Below are positions 35,931 to 42,536 of a stretch of DNA of 42,536 bases, in pieces. A program made the position numbers and the translations under genes. The notes beneath the pieces are model-generated. The model was not told where the DNA came from. It searched no databases and was given only the letters and a program-made list of their open reading frames with translations. The DNA is from an uncultured Gammaproteobacteria bacterium (lineage in GTDB: Bacteria > Pseudomonadota > Gammaproteobacteria > UBA4575), in contig CALJEX010000022.1 in assembly GCA_938074525.1 (NCBI GenBank), forward strand, positions 1 to 42,536, read 5' to 3'. Numbering within the stretch: position 1 is the stretch's first letter; every line of letters begins with the position of its first letter.

Positions 35931-36743
35931 TTATTCTGAAACAGCAAATTTTTCCAATCGTACTAAATGCATAAGTTCTTTGAAATCATCCACAACAACA
36001 TCAGGCCGGTGTGGATGATTAACGGTTCCTGGGAAAATTTTATCTAACCAATCTTTATCCCAACCAGCACCATTATAATAAATTGCCGTTACCCCCGCTT
36101 CTTTTGCTGCAATAATATCTGTCGTACTATCGCCGATATACCAGCAACTTAAACTTGGCTCTTCGTGCAATTCTTCTAGTGCTAATAAAATTTGATCAGG
36201 CGCTGGTTTCCTCTTTTCTACATCATCGCCACATACAATGGTATGGAAAAAATGCCCCCAGCCAGAGCCATTAATAACCGATACCTCGTGCATCATAAAT
36301 TCACGATTACGATTAGTCAGGGCACCTACTTTTAAATTTAGCTGATGCAAATCTTCGAGCATTTCCTCTACATCTTCTTCAAAGGGATATACCTCTCCAT
36401 AATAATTACGATAGGCATCATCAAAAGCTTCGTGCACTAATTTCTTAGCAGCTTCATCATCACCAAATAACACTTGGAAAATATCAGTACGTGAAACTTT
36501 TCGTGCTGCTTTCAGTTTAGGATGCAGTTTTTTATTCTCACGAACATATTTAACCAACTTGGCATCTTCTAGTGTTTTGCTATCTTCTGTTTTCACCATC
36601 CGATCAATCACATTTAGTTCATGTAATTTAGGTAAAACATCATCAATTGCGTAATACATCGCATCATGTGTATCCACCAGCGTCGCATGCCAGTCAAATA
36701 GCATTATTTTAGGGGCCGCATAAGGCATATCCACAATGCTCAT
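35931..36743 (-). CDS. HAD-superfamily hydrolase with DWH nucleophile motif
   Basis: A 270-residue protein from the ATG at 36743, which has AGGTGG eight bases upstream; an in-frame ATG at 36782 lacks a site. HAD motifs: I, LFDWHATLVDT; II, ALTNRN; III, KRKPAPDQ; IV, YIGDSTTDIIAAKEAG. In motif I the usual acid two residues after the nucleophile aspartate is a histidine, so the general acid is altered. The helical cap sits between motifs I and II. The fold is phosphoglycolate-phosphatase-like; substrate unknown. Confidence 0.8.
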   Translation of the reverse strand: MSIVDMPYAAPKIMLFDWHATLVDTHDAMYYAIDDVLPKLHELNVIDRMVKTEDSKTLEDAKLVKYVRENKKLHPKLKAARKVSRTDIFQVLFGDDEAAKKLVHEAFDDAYRNYYGEVYPFEEDVEEMLEDLHQLNLKVGALTNRNREFMMHEVSVINGSGWGHFFHTIVCGDDVEKRKPAPDQILLALEELHEEPSLSCWYIGDSTTDIIAAKEAGVTAIYYNGAGWDKDWLDKIFPGTVNHPHRPDVVVDDFKELMHLVRLEKFAVSE

Positions 36744-36980
36744 CGTATAAACCACCTGGAATTTATATTCATTTTTTAACAAGTTCAGTTGGCAATCAAA
36801 TTATCACTATTAGCACGCATAAATTGTAAAAAACTGTCACTCAATTTACTGATGTGAATTGATTCACTTATCGATTTCAACATTCTAATACAATTGCTTG
36901 CATTAAAATTTAAACTTAATAAAAATAATAATGGACTATCGGCTACATATATACAGATAAGTTCATAAAGAGACACTACA

Positions 36981-37217
36981 ATGATTGACGATCCAAATGA
37001 CACACTTACTACTATTGAAGCTAAAGTGCTTTGCTTAAGGTATGGCATTAAAAATATCGATGCCAGTAATAGCGTAAAAAAACTACGTAAACATCATGTG
37101 AAAGAGCTCAGCCCTAGCAGCAGCAGAACCGATATTGCAAAAGAACTTGGCTCAGATAAAGACACTGTAAAAAATACAGAACTGAATGCCCTGAGAAAGT
37201 TAAATATCACCAGATAG
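36981..37217 (+). CDS. Stand-alone sigma-70 region 4-like DNA-binding protein
   Basis: A 78-residue protein whose body matches sigma region 4: IEAKVLCLRYGI resembles the L-R-x-R-Y-G entry helix, and DIAKELGSDKDTVKNTELNA plus LRKLN matches the HTH that reads -35 elements, where sigma factors have a VRQIE-x-x-A-L-x-K-L recognition helix. Regions 1-3 are absent. An AAAGAGA site seven bases before the ATG supports it. A region-4-only protein could bind core polymerase flap or an anti-sigma factor, or be a simple HTH regulator. It is divergent from the HAD gene. Confidence 0.65.
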   Translation: MIDDPNDTLTTIEAKVLCLRYGIKNIDASNSVKKLRKHHVKELSPSSSRTDIAKELGSDKDTVKNTELNALRKLNITR

Positions 37218-37359
37218 TTATCGCTATGCCATACAGCACTAGGCTAGTGCAGATTGTCCATTTATTCTGAAATTTACCTCAATAACCAACGGGAATTAGC
37301 TATAGTCTTATTTTATTGTCAAATATTTTGAATATAGCCGTTTTATTTAGCAATCTACA

Positions 37360-37668
37360 ATGTCTAGCCAAATAAAGAAAAAAGAGCAGCATGCTGTGGT
37401 CGGTATCCCGTGGTACTCGGAGCGATCGTGGAGAAAAATGAAGGAAATTGCCGACGACCAAGAGAATTTCCATGACTCTTATCAGGTATGGCTGGCACAT
37501 GCCGATAAAAGTGTTGTTATTTTGACCAATCGCAACAAACCTTTCGAAAGACTACAGATTGATCCAGTTAGCTACTCATGGTGGTGTGAAAATCAATCTT
37601 GTAGACGAGACAAAGAATCTCGCCGAATGTACATCCAGTATTTACTCAAAAATAAAATAAACGAATAG
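37360..37668 (+). CDS. Conserved-looking protein of unknown function
   Basis: A 102-residue soluble protein, basic and tryptophan-rich (GIPWYSERSWRKMKEIA, SYSWWCENQSCRRDKESRRMY). It has no signal peptide or membrane segment. The ATG follows AT-rich sequence without a strong ribosome site. I do not recognise the family. It lies between the sigma-4-like gene and the Anbu peptidase gene, all on the plus strand but 140-160 bases apart. Confidence 0.6.
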   Translation: MSSQIKKKEQHAVVGIPWYSERSWRKMKEIADDQENFHDSYQVWLAHADKSVVILTNRNKPFERLQIDPVSYSWWCENQSCRRDKESRRMYIQYLLKNKINE

Positions 37669-37830
37669 CCAATTGGTTATATTCAGCGTCCTATTTGCGT
37701 AAGTGACAAGCTTCACATATAAAGCGCATATCAACACATTTTCTAGCTGGCAGAGGCTCACTATACTGGGTCATGTGTTAATATTCGCAGCTACAATAAT
37801 ACATATCTTTTCTATCTCTAAAGAACATCC

Positions 37831-38589
37831 ATGACTTACTGCGTAGCAATAAAAGTTAATTCTGGAGTTGTATTTTGCTCGGATTCACGAACTAGCGCCG
37901 GCGTCGATCATGTGAGCTCCTATAGCAAGATGCATAGCTTTAACCTACCAGGGGATCGCCAGATAAGTTTATTATCTTCAGGCAACCTGGCCACGACCCA
38001 AGCTGTGTTAGCTAAAATAGAAAAGGATATTAAAAGTTCTGCCAAAGTTAACCTGCATAATGTTACCTCATTAAGAGATGCGGCGAGCTATGTGGGTGAA
38101 TTGAGTAGCAACGAACAAAGTAAACACAGTTCCGATGAAGCCAATTATGAGTCAACTTTTATCATTGGCGGACAAGTAGCCAATAATCCCCACAAAATTT
38201 TACTCATCTATCCACAGGGAAATTATATTTCCACTTCTGATGACACACCTTTCTTGCAAATTGGGGAAAGCAAATATGGAAAACCTATTTTAGACAGAGT
38301 GCTAACACCAGAGACCACCTTATCAACCGCAACTTCAGCTGCACTAGTGTCGATGGACTCCACCATGAAAAGTAATCTGACCGTGGGACCACCAATCGAA
38401 ATCAATATTTATAAAGCCGGCTCATTAGCTACTCCTCTGTATAAGAAGTTTGAGGAAGGAAGCGAATACTTACGAGAACTTAAAAACAGCTGGGACCAGA
38501 GAATACTGGAAGCATTCAACAAATTACCCCCGATTGAATGGGCTAACCAGTGGGATCAATCACCTGATGAACAAAATTCAATTTCTTAA
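37831..38589 (+). CDS. anbu: Anbu-type proteasome-like peptidase
   Basis: A 252-residue Ntn-hydrolase of the Anbu (ancestral beta subunit) family, related to HslV and the 20S proteasome. After removal of Met the N terminus is Thr1 (MTYCVAIKVNSGVVF); Asp17 in SDSRTSAG and Lys32 complete the expected active site. No ATPase gene is nearby, and the usual Anbu neighbours I recall (ATP-grasp, alpha-E, transglutaminase) are missing, apart from a decayed alpha-E gene and a zinc metallopeptidase on the other strand. Its 3' end overlaps that metallopeptidase gene by 47 bases. Confidence 0.9.
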   Translation: MTYCVAIKVNSGVVFCSDSRTSAGVDHVSSYSKMHSFNLPGDRQISLLSSGNLATTQAVLAKIEKDIKSSAKVNLHNVTSLRDAASYVGELSSNEQSKHSSDEANYESTFIIGGQVANNPHKILLIYPQGNYISTSDDTPFLQIGESKYGKPILDRVLTPETTLSTATSAALVSMDSTMKSNLTVGPPIEINIYKAGSLATPLYKKFEEGSEYLRELKNSWDQRILEAFNKLPPIEWANQWDQSPDEQNSIS

Positions 38590-39556
38590 TTACTTCATCA
38601 CTTAACACAAATGGGTATGTGTCATTCACACCCATACTACGATTCAATTCATTCATAATCACAATTAAGCTTGACCAATCTGCAACACATTCATCCAATG
38701 AACAATCACTGTTGTCTTCCATAATATTCTGATGACGCGCTGTTTCTAACGTGTCATACATATGTAAGTAGTGCGCCCAACATTCAGCCCAATCTTCCAA
38801 AGGATGTGCTTGAGCATAGCGACTAATATAATCGTTTTGCCATTGTTGATATTGTTTATGGGAGTAATAATCATCTAGTGACTGTTTATAATCCACTCTT
38901 TCATCGCCAAATAAAGACCTAAATCCATCAAGTTGTTGGCTATTTGCGAGTAGCACATCAAAATAGTAATGGCCACTTTCATGTCGAAGATGACCTAGAG
39001 GGGTTCGATAATTTTCTCCTGTGCTGACTTTAACCTGTTCTCGAGATACACCATCAGCCTCATCAAGGTTAACGGTTATTAAGCCATGATTATGCCCGGT
39101 ATAAACAAATTCATTTGGTACATTCGGATTTCTTCTTTGATCTTCTAAGAATGCAAAAGCTAATTTACATTGTTGTTGATTCACCATTGAATCAAGTGGC
39201 AGCTTCAATGATAGCAAAGTTCTAACAAGCCTTCTTTTTGCAAACTCAAGCTTCTTCCAATATTGAATATTATTGGGGTTCGTTAGATTTGGAATAGTTT
39301 GATTTAGGCTACAGGCAATGCACCAGTCTGAAGTATCATCATATGGTACGCAGGCGTTACATACCCCATATTGTTCATAATGATTGCATAACTTATATTG
39401 TTTTTTCTCCTGGTTTTGATAAATATTATTAGCAGATTTAGTTAATGATTGCATAACATCTTTTTCAAAATCATATGCCAACAATGACCCACATGCATAA
39501 CATTGAGTATTTTCAAAGAATACTGCTAGTCCGCAAGTGCATGAGAATTTTTTCAA
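38543..39556 (-). CDS. Zinc-ribbon putative zinc metallopeptidase (Peptidase_Mx/DUF2248-like)
   Basis: A 337-residue protein. The N-terminal zinc-ribbon cysteines are C6, C8, C19 and C22, followed by C57, C66, C69, C79 and C82. The zincin domain has HESGH (His192, Glu193, His196) and a downstream helix EDWAECWAHYLHM with further ligand candidates. The start is TTG at 39556: AAGG (39565-39568) is eight bases upstream and the ribbon begins at once. The family is known beside Anbu peptidases and ATP-grasp/alpha-E genes, matching the context. The protease substrate is unknown. Confidence 0.82.
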   Translation of the reverse strand: MKKFSCTCGLAVFFENTQCYACGSLLAYDFEKDVMQSLTKSANNIYQNQEKKQYKLCNHYEQYGVCNACVPYDDTSDWCIACSLNQTIPNLTNPNNIQYWKKLEFAKRRLVRTLLSLKLPLDSMVNQQQCKLAFAFLEDQRRNPNVPNEFVYTGHNHGLITVNLDEADGVSREQVKVSTGENYRTPLGHLRHESGHYYFDVLLANSQQLDGFRSLFGDERVDYKQSLDDYYSHKQYQQWQNDYISRYAQAHPLEDWAECWAHYLHMYDTLETARHQNIMEDNSDCSLDECVADWSSLIVIMNELNRSMGVNDTYPFVLSDEVIKKLNFVHQVIDPTG

Positions 39557-39566
39557 TTTTTCTGCC

Positions 39567-39989
39567 TTAGTTCAAAAACCATTTAGCTTCGATTTTGTTG
39601 TTTATGTTTGCCAAATCAATTTGCAATTCATCTACAAATTCGTGTAATCCTGACTCTATCAATTTAACAGCATTTTTTGACTTAATTTTATGGTCGATAC
39701 CATCAATAGATTTAGCCAATTTATTTCCATTTGGTAATTTAGATAGACACTCTTTAATTTGATTCAAACAATGCATGATTGCTCTAGGCAAATCTTTATC
39801 TGTCAATAAATACGCAACAACATCCGACGCTGTAACTCGACTCTGCATATGCTGCCTATACATTTGATATGCACCTAGTGAAATTAATATATTCATCCAT
39901 AGTATTGGTTCATATTGACTCACCGCATCGGATTCATCTTTATCTTCCAATAAATGCCAATCATAATCACTCTGATTAATTATCGACAA
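39567..39989 (-). pseudogene. Truncated alpha-E-domain (DUF403-like) gene fragment
   Basis: A 140-residue ORF whose sequence fits the middle of an alpha-E protein: DVVAYLLTDKDLPRAIMHCL resembles the family's conserved FLLxDPxNPxSIxxCL segment. The family is normally ~310 residues. Here the first ~45 are missing (start only TTG at 39989, with a TAA just upstream and no ribosome site) and the C-terminal half is absent. After the stop the same frame reads GRKIEKI (39546-39566), which continues the family motif WxFLxLGRxIER, so the TAA probably replaced a leucine TTA. It could still make a short protein. It lies directly before the metallopeptidase gene. Confidence 0.6.
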
Positions 39990-40212
39990 TTATTAATATT
40001 TGTTAAGTATTAATTTTATGTATTGCGCTTGAACATAGTGACTTACGTCACAATAGGAGAAAAATCAGATAATCGGCAATAAAGACTGCACTGCCTACTA
40101 GATCATTTGAATGAATATTAAATTAGTAGTAATATTAAATATTTTCTTTAGAAACTATTTTTGTAATCACATTGTGCTAACTTTTACCAGCATCAACCAT
40201 TGTTATTGAGAT

Positions 40213-40239
40213 ATGTCCGCTATAGGTCGCAAGCAGGCT
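40213..40239 (+). repeat. Dispersed ATGTCCGCTAT-type repeat, copy 1
   Basis: ATGTCCGCTATAGGTCGCAA followed by GCAGGCT. It shares ATGTC-x-GCTAT-x-GG-x-CG-x-AAG with copy 2 and lies just upstream of the DHFR-like fragment. Confidence 0.5.
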
Positions 40240-40250
40240 GCCAGTGAAAC

Positions 40251-40586
40251 ATGTTGACTCTGTTATTATTGAATAGAATATTGAAAGTACCTCTAGAAAA
40301 CTTAAAGAATCTAGCCAAAATGTATTCTGATGATTTATTGGTGTTAATTGGCAAACTGGAAAGCGAAGGATTTACCCATGCCTACATAGATGGTGGGAAA
40401 ACAATTCAATCTTTCCCAGATCTCAAACTGATAAATGAAATGGCACTAACACGTGTACCAGTGGTACTCGGCGAAAGGATTCCTCTTTTTCGGAAGTCCG
40501 CCCAGAATATCAAGCTGAAAAATGCTAATGTAGCTGCATTCGCAAATGATTATGTACATGTGCACTATAAAGTGAATTATCTATAA
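40251..40586 (+). pseudogene. 5'-truncated DHFR-like (RibD C-terminal) gene
   Basis: A 111-residue ORF matching only the C-terminal part of small DHFR-fold proteins (YyaP/YwjB type, ~180 residues): HAYIDGGKTIQSF, ALTRVPVVLGERIPLF. The N-terminal ~75 residues with the substrate/NADPH site are absent, and nothing homologous is legible upstream in any frame. The glycine-rich LGGG segment is altered to LGER. It is probably a decayed fragment. Related short repeats lie immediately on both sides, so recombination at them could have removed the 5' part. No ribosome site precedes the ATG. Confidence 0.7.
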
Positions 40587-40590
40587 TGCG

Positions 40591-40615
40591 ATGTCAGCTA
40601 TGGGCCGAAAGTAAT
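40591..40615 (+). repeat. Dispersed ATGTCCGCTAT-type repeat, copy 2
   Basis: ATGTCAGCTATGGGCCGAAA followed by GTAATC. Four bases after the DHFR-like fragment; direct orientation to copy 1. Confidence 0.5.
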
Positions 40616-40636
40616 CTAAAATACCTAATTAAAAAA

Positions 40637-40659
40637 ACCCCGCCGCAAGGAGGCGGGGT
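40637..40659 (-). terminator. Strong leftward terminator without an adjacent intact gene
   Basis: An 8-bp GC stem (ACCCCGCC/GGCGGGGT) with a seven-base loop. Read leftward it is followed by seven T. The nearest minus-strand coding sequence upstream, a substrate-binding-protein fragment, ends 308 bases away. Confidence 0.85.
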
Positions 40660-40966
40660 CATTTTGTTAGCATGCATATGAAGACAATTTCTAACATAAT
40701 AGTTGTAGCAATATACGTACCAACCTCACCACTCTAGATAATTCAATGACTTAATTAATTGAATTACGCCAAAATAAAGCTAATGTGCGATATGGAAACA
40801 TCAATTTGACACATACTCCTCCTATTGCAGGCATGTTACTTCAAATAATGGAATGACTGCTTTTGGCCGTTATTAGTCATAGACATACGGGATATCAGAA
40901 AAACTATATATCTTAAGAAATCATGTCCACTTTCGCCTAGATAGAAAACAATACAACAGGATTCCT
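40660..40966. other. Gap between the terminator and the substrate-binding-protein fragment
   Basis: No open frame that I would defend. It holds repeat copy 3 (40855-40880) in otherwise AT-rich sequence. It may be decayed coding sequence of the fragment that ends at 40967, or a leftward non-coding transcript. Confidence 0.4.
40855..40880 (-). repeat. Dispersed ATGTCCGCTAT-type repeat, copy 3 (inverted)
   Basis: Minus strand ATGACTAATAACGGCCAAAA followed by GCAGTC, a weaker match sharing the GGCC-x-AAAGCAG core. Confidence 0.4.
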
Positions 40967-41236
40967 CTAATTAACTAATGCAAGCTTGTTAGGATAAGCC
41001 ATATTCGCAGAAGCGAAAATATCTGGATTCTCACCACCTTCAATATTTTTTATTAATAACCCACAAGGTCCAAATTTTACAGCTACTTTTATTTTATATC
41101 TTTCTTCATAGGCAGTAATCACATCACTAAGGGCTACCTTTAAGCTTCCTACCGCATAAAGTGTCAGTTTATCGCCTGAAAAAGATAACAGACTGAGAAT
41201 AATTAGAGCAGTCATTAGAATGCAGTGCCGAGTCAT
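40967..41236 (-). pseudogene. 3'-truncated periplasmic substrate-binding protein (ModA-like)
   Basis: An 89-residue ORF from the ATG at 41236 (a GTG at 41284 is in frame but gives a poorer leader). A signal peptide (ILMTALIILSLLSFSG) is followed by the N-terminal lobe of a molybdate/tungstate-type binding protein: LTLYAVGSLKVALSDV, KFGPCGLL, NPDIFASANMAYPNKLA. The family has ~230-250 residues, so about two thirds is missing; the frame ends in TAG with further stops beyond. GPSG, normal in the family, is GPCG here. A decayed oxyanion-binding gene is the likeliest reading. Confidence 0.65.
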
Positions 41237-41708
41237 TATCAAGCGCGTATTTCTAAACAACAAAATGCTATTACTTTGGGGCACTGGAGAAATTACAAAC
41301 TTTGTCGGCGTATAAACTGTGAAACTTAAGTAAAATAGTATTTTGTCATATGAGAAAATTTAACTCGAGTATGCATGTTCTTAAATATGTTCAAATAATC
41401 ATTAGCGTCAAGCGAAAAACGTGCCCTTAAATTTAATAAACTTACACATTATATAGCCCAAAAAATACCTACAATTATTGTGATTACATCAAATACGTAC
41501 TGATATGCCTCGAGTGACGCAAAAATAATAAAACCTAAAAATTTGATATATGAACTAAAAGTAGAGAAAGTAGAGGTAAAAATGCCTTAGGTGTATCCAG
41601 CAATACTGGTTTGTCTCTAAGATATTTTTACCTCAAACATTACTTTTTGCAGTTTTCTATAGCTCTGACTTAATCAGTAACATACTCACTGCCCAAGATG
41701 ATTCTTAT
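41237..41708. other. AT-rich non-coding stretch before the TonB receptor gene end
   Basis: 472 bases without a credible gene, apart from the hairpin at 41573-41634. An in-frame GTG extension of the fragment to 41284 is unlikely. Confidence 0.5.
41573..41634. repeat. 62-base multi-tier inverted repeat
   Basis: Three nested complementary pairs: GAGGTAAAAAT (41573-41583) with ATTTTTACCTC (41624-41634); CTTAG (41586-41590) with CTAAG (41617-41621); CCAG (41597-41600) with CTGG (41606-41609), closing a CAATA loop. It lies 75 bases past the stop of the TonB-receptor gene. It may be an RNA 3' end structure or a small mobile repeat. Confidence 0.65.
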
Positions 41709-42536
41709 TTAATAATCAATTGACAAACCAAAGATTATATTTCTACCTGGTAACACTGCACGGTCTTTCTGGAAAGAAGTATGCTGTCGAGCATCCTCAT
41801 CTAGTAAATTTTCAGCTTTAACATAGAGATTTAAATCTGAGTCACCTGCATACACAGTTTTATTTAAACTTGCATTGAGCATGGTGAATCCATCTGTATC
41901 CGTTTCTAAATCAGCCTCATTGCTGGAGTCAGAGGTAACAATGACGTCAACCGCAGCTTGCCATGTGTCATAAGCGAATATCGCACCAGCGCCAAAACGT
42001 AACGGTGTGATTCGCGGAACATCACCAAGATCATTATCATCAAATTCTGCACGCATATAGTCGCCAAACACTCGTCCATCTAGCGTGTATGTCTTAGTCT
42101 GAATAAGTTGATGCGTTAGTTCAGCTTCAATACCGTAGAATGTTGCGTCTTCATTATCGTAATTCGAAACGAGTAATTCCCCATCAAGCTCAAACATGCC
42201 TTCTTCGTCAGCACGGTCGGCAATGCCGTCATTATTTGTATCAGCACTGGCTAAGAAGATGTAGTCATCAATTTGATTATAATATGCATTCACTTTCCAT
42301 CCAGTGCGCTTACCTTGTTGCGATAAACCAATCTCTAAGTTGTTTGATGTCTCTTTATCAATATCAGTAGACCCAGTTTCAAATGTTAATGTAGCTAAAT
42401 GAGGCCCATCTGCATAAAGAGCAGTTTCTTGAGGAGCGCGTTCTGCACGGCCAGCGAATATACTTAACTCAAGATTATTATCAAAGAATCGTGTTGCACC
42501 TAGTGAAACTGACAAGACATCAAATTCTTCATCTTG
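41709..42536 (-). CDS. TonB-dependent outer-membrane receptor, C-terminal part
   Basis: The frame stays open to the right edge, so the N terminus (plug, TonB box) lies outside; 275 residues are visible. It shows alternating beta-strands of a receptor barrel, ending YVKAENLLDEDARQHTSF, KDRAVLPGRNIIFGLSIDY with a C-terminal aromatic residue, the usual outer-membrane assembly signal. NLLDE-x-AR-x-HTSF-x-KD resembles the end of zinc/iron receptors such as ZnuD, a tentative substrate hint. An acidic loop (DTNNDGIADRADEEG) could bind calcium. Regulation is not visible, because the promoter is outside. Confidence 0.88.
   Translation of the reverse strand, partial: QDEEFDVLSVSLGATRFFDNNLELSIFAGRAERAPQETALYADGPHLATLTFETGSTDIDKETSNNLEIGLSQQGKRTGWKVNAYYNQIDDYIFLASADTNNDGIADRADEEGMFELDGELLVSNYDNEDATFYGIEAELTHQLIQTKTYTLDGRVFGDYMRAEFDDNDLGDVPRITPLRFGAGAIFAYDTWQAAVDVIVTSDSSNEADLETDTDGFTMLNASLNKTVYAGDSDLNLYVKAENLLDEDARQHTSFQKDRAVLPGRNIIFGLSIDY

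Noticed and set aside
36785-37048. 87-residue minus-strand ORF overlapping the sigma-4-like gene
   Set aside because: Its start region is antisense to the sigma-4 coding sequence, which has a ribosome site and a recognisable fold.
40213-40254. A frame reading MSAIGRKQAASET before the DHFR-like ORF, looking like the lost MGRxTFE motif
   Set aside because: The same bases form the dispersed ATGTCCGCTAT repeat seen again at 40591, and the distance to the retained part is too short, so the likeness is probably chance.

Overview
The window comes from an AT-leaning gammaproteobacterium, probably aquatic or marine. The evidence is the gene order nadB / rpoE-mucA-mucB-mucD-lepA and ffs-dnaX-ybaB-recR, together with orn, rsgA and a photolyase. 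The metabolic genes point to C1-sulfur chemistry: a methanethiol oxidase (mtoX), NAD-linked formate dehydrogenase and SoxB. The genus cannot be fixed from the sequence alone.

Layout. 1-2300: the 3' end of a large secreted protein with calcium-binding repeats, four Ig-like domains and a duplicated terminal module. 2430-8470: the mtoX locus. On the minus strand it runs mtoX, a terminator, an SCO-like lipoprotein, a di-heme MauG-type cytochrome, two TlpA-like thioredoxins and a small unknown protein; a canonical SCO gene diverges on the plus strand. 8470-13500: a pterin-carbinolamine-dehydratase-like gene and a two-subunit formate dehydrogenase. MtoX yields formaldehyde, sulfide and peroxide, so formate dehydrogenase and SoxB (31.5 kb) are plausible sinks for the carbon and sulfur, and MauG/SCO/TlpA plausible periplasmic maturation or detoxification factors (inference). 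13700-14570: two tandem small secreted His/Tyr-rich proteins. 14670-24720: housekeeping genes (folP, a periplasmic MBL hydrolase, lepA, the sigma-E operon without mucC, nadB, orn). 24800-28300: a cytochrome, rsgA and small genes including ppnP, a 50-residue membrane protein, a DksA-like zinc finger and a ceramidase-like membrane protein. 28480-31260: recR-ybaB-dnaX preceded by the SRP RNA gene.

31500-42536 is more accessory: soxB, a YraQ/ArsP-type permease, phrB, a HAD phosphatase with an altered nucleophile motif, a stand-alone sigma region-4 mini-protein, an unknown protein, an Anbu proteasome-like peptidase facing a zinc-ribbon metallopeptidase, and a truncated alpha-E-domain gene. These are followed by visible gene decay (5'-truncated DHFR-like gene, 3'-truncated substrate-binding protein), two kinds of dispersed repeat, and a partial TonB-dependent receptor at the right edge.

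The most interesting items are the mtoX locus with its paired SCO proteins (one with an expanded cysteine motif), the eroded Anbu-metallopeptidase-alpha-E module in which one stop codon also supplies the ribosome-binding site of the next gene, the paired His/Tyr-rich secreted proteins, and the stand-alone sigma-4 protein.
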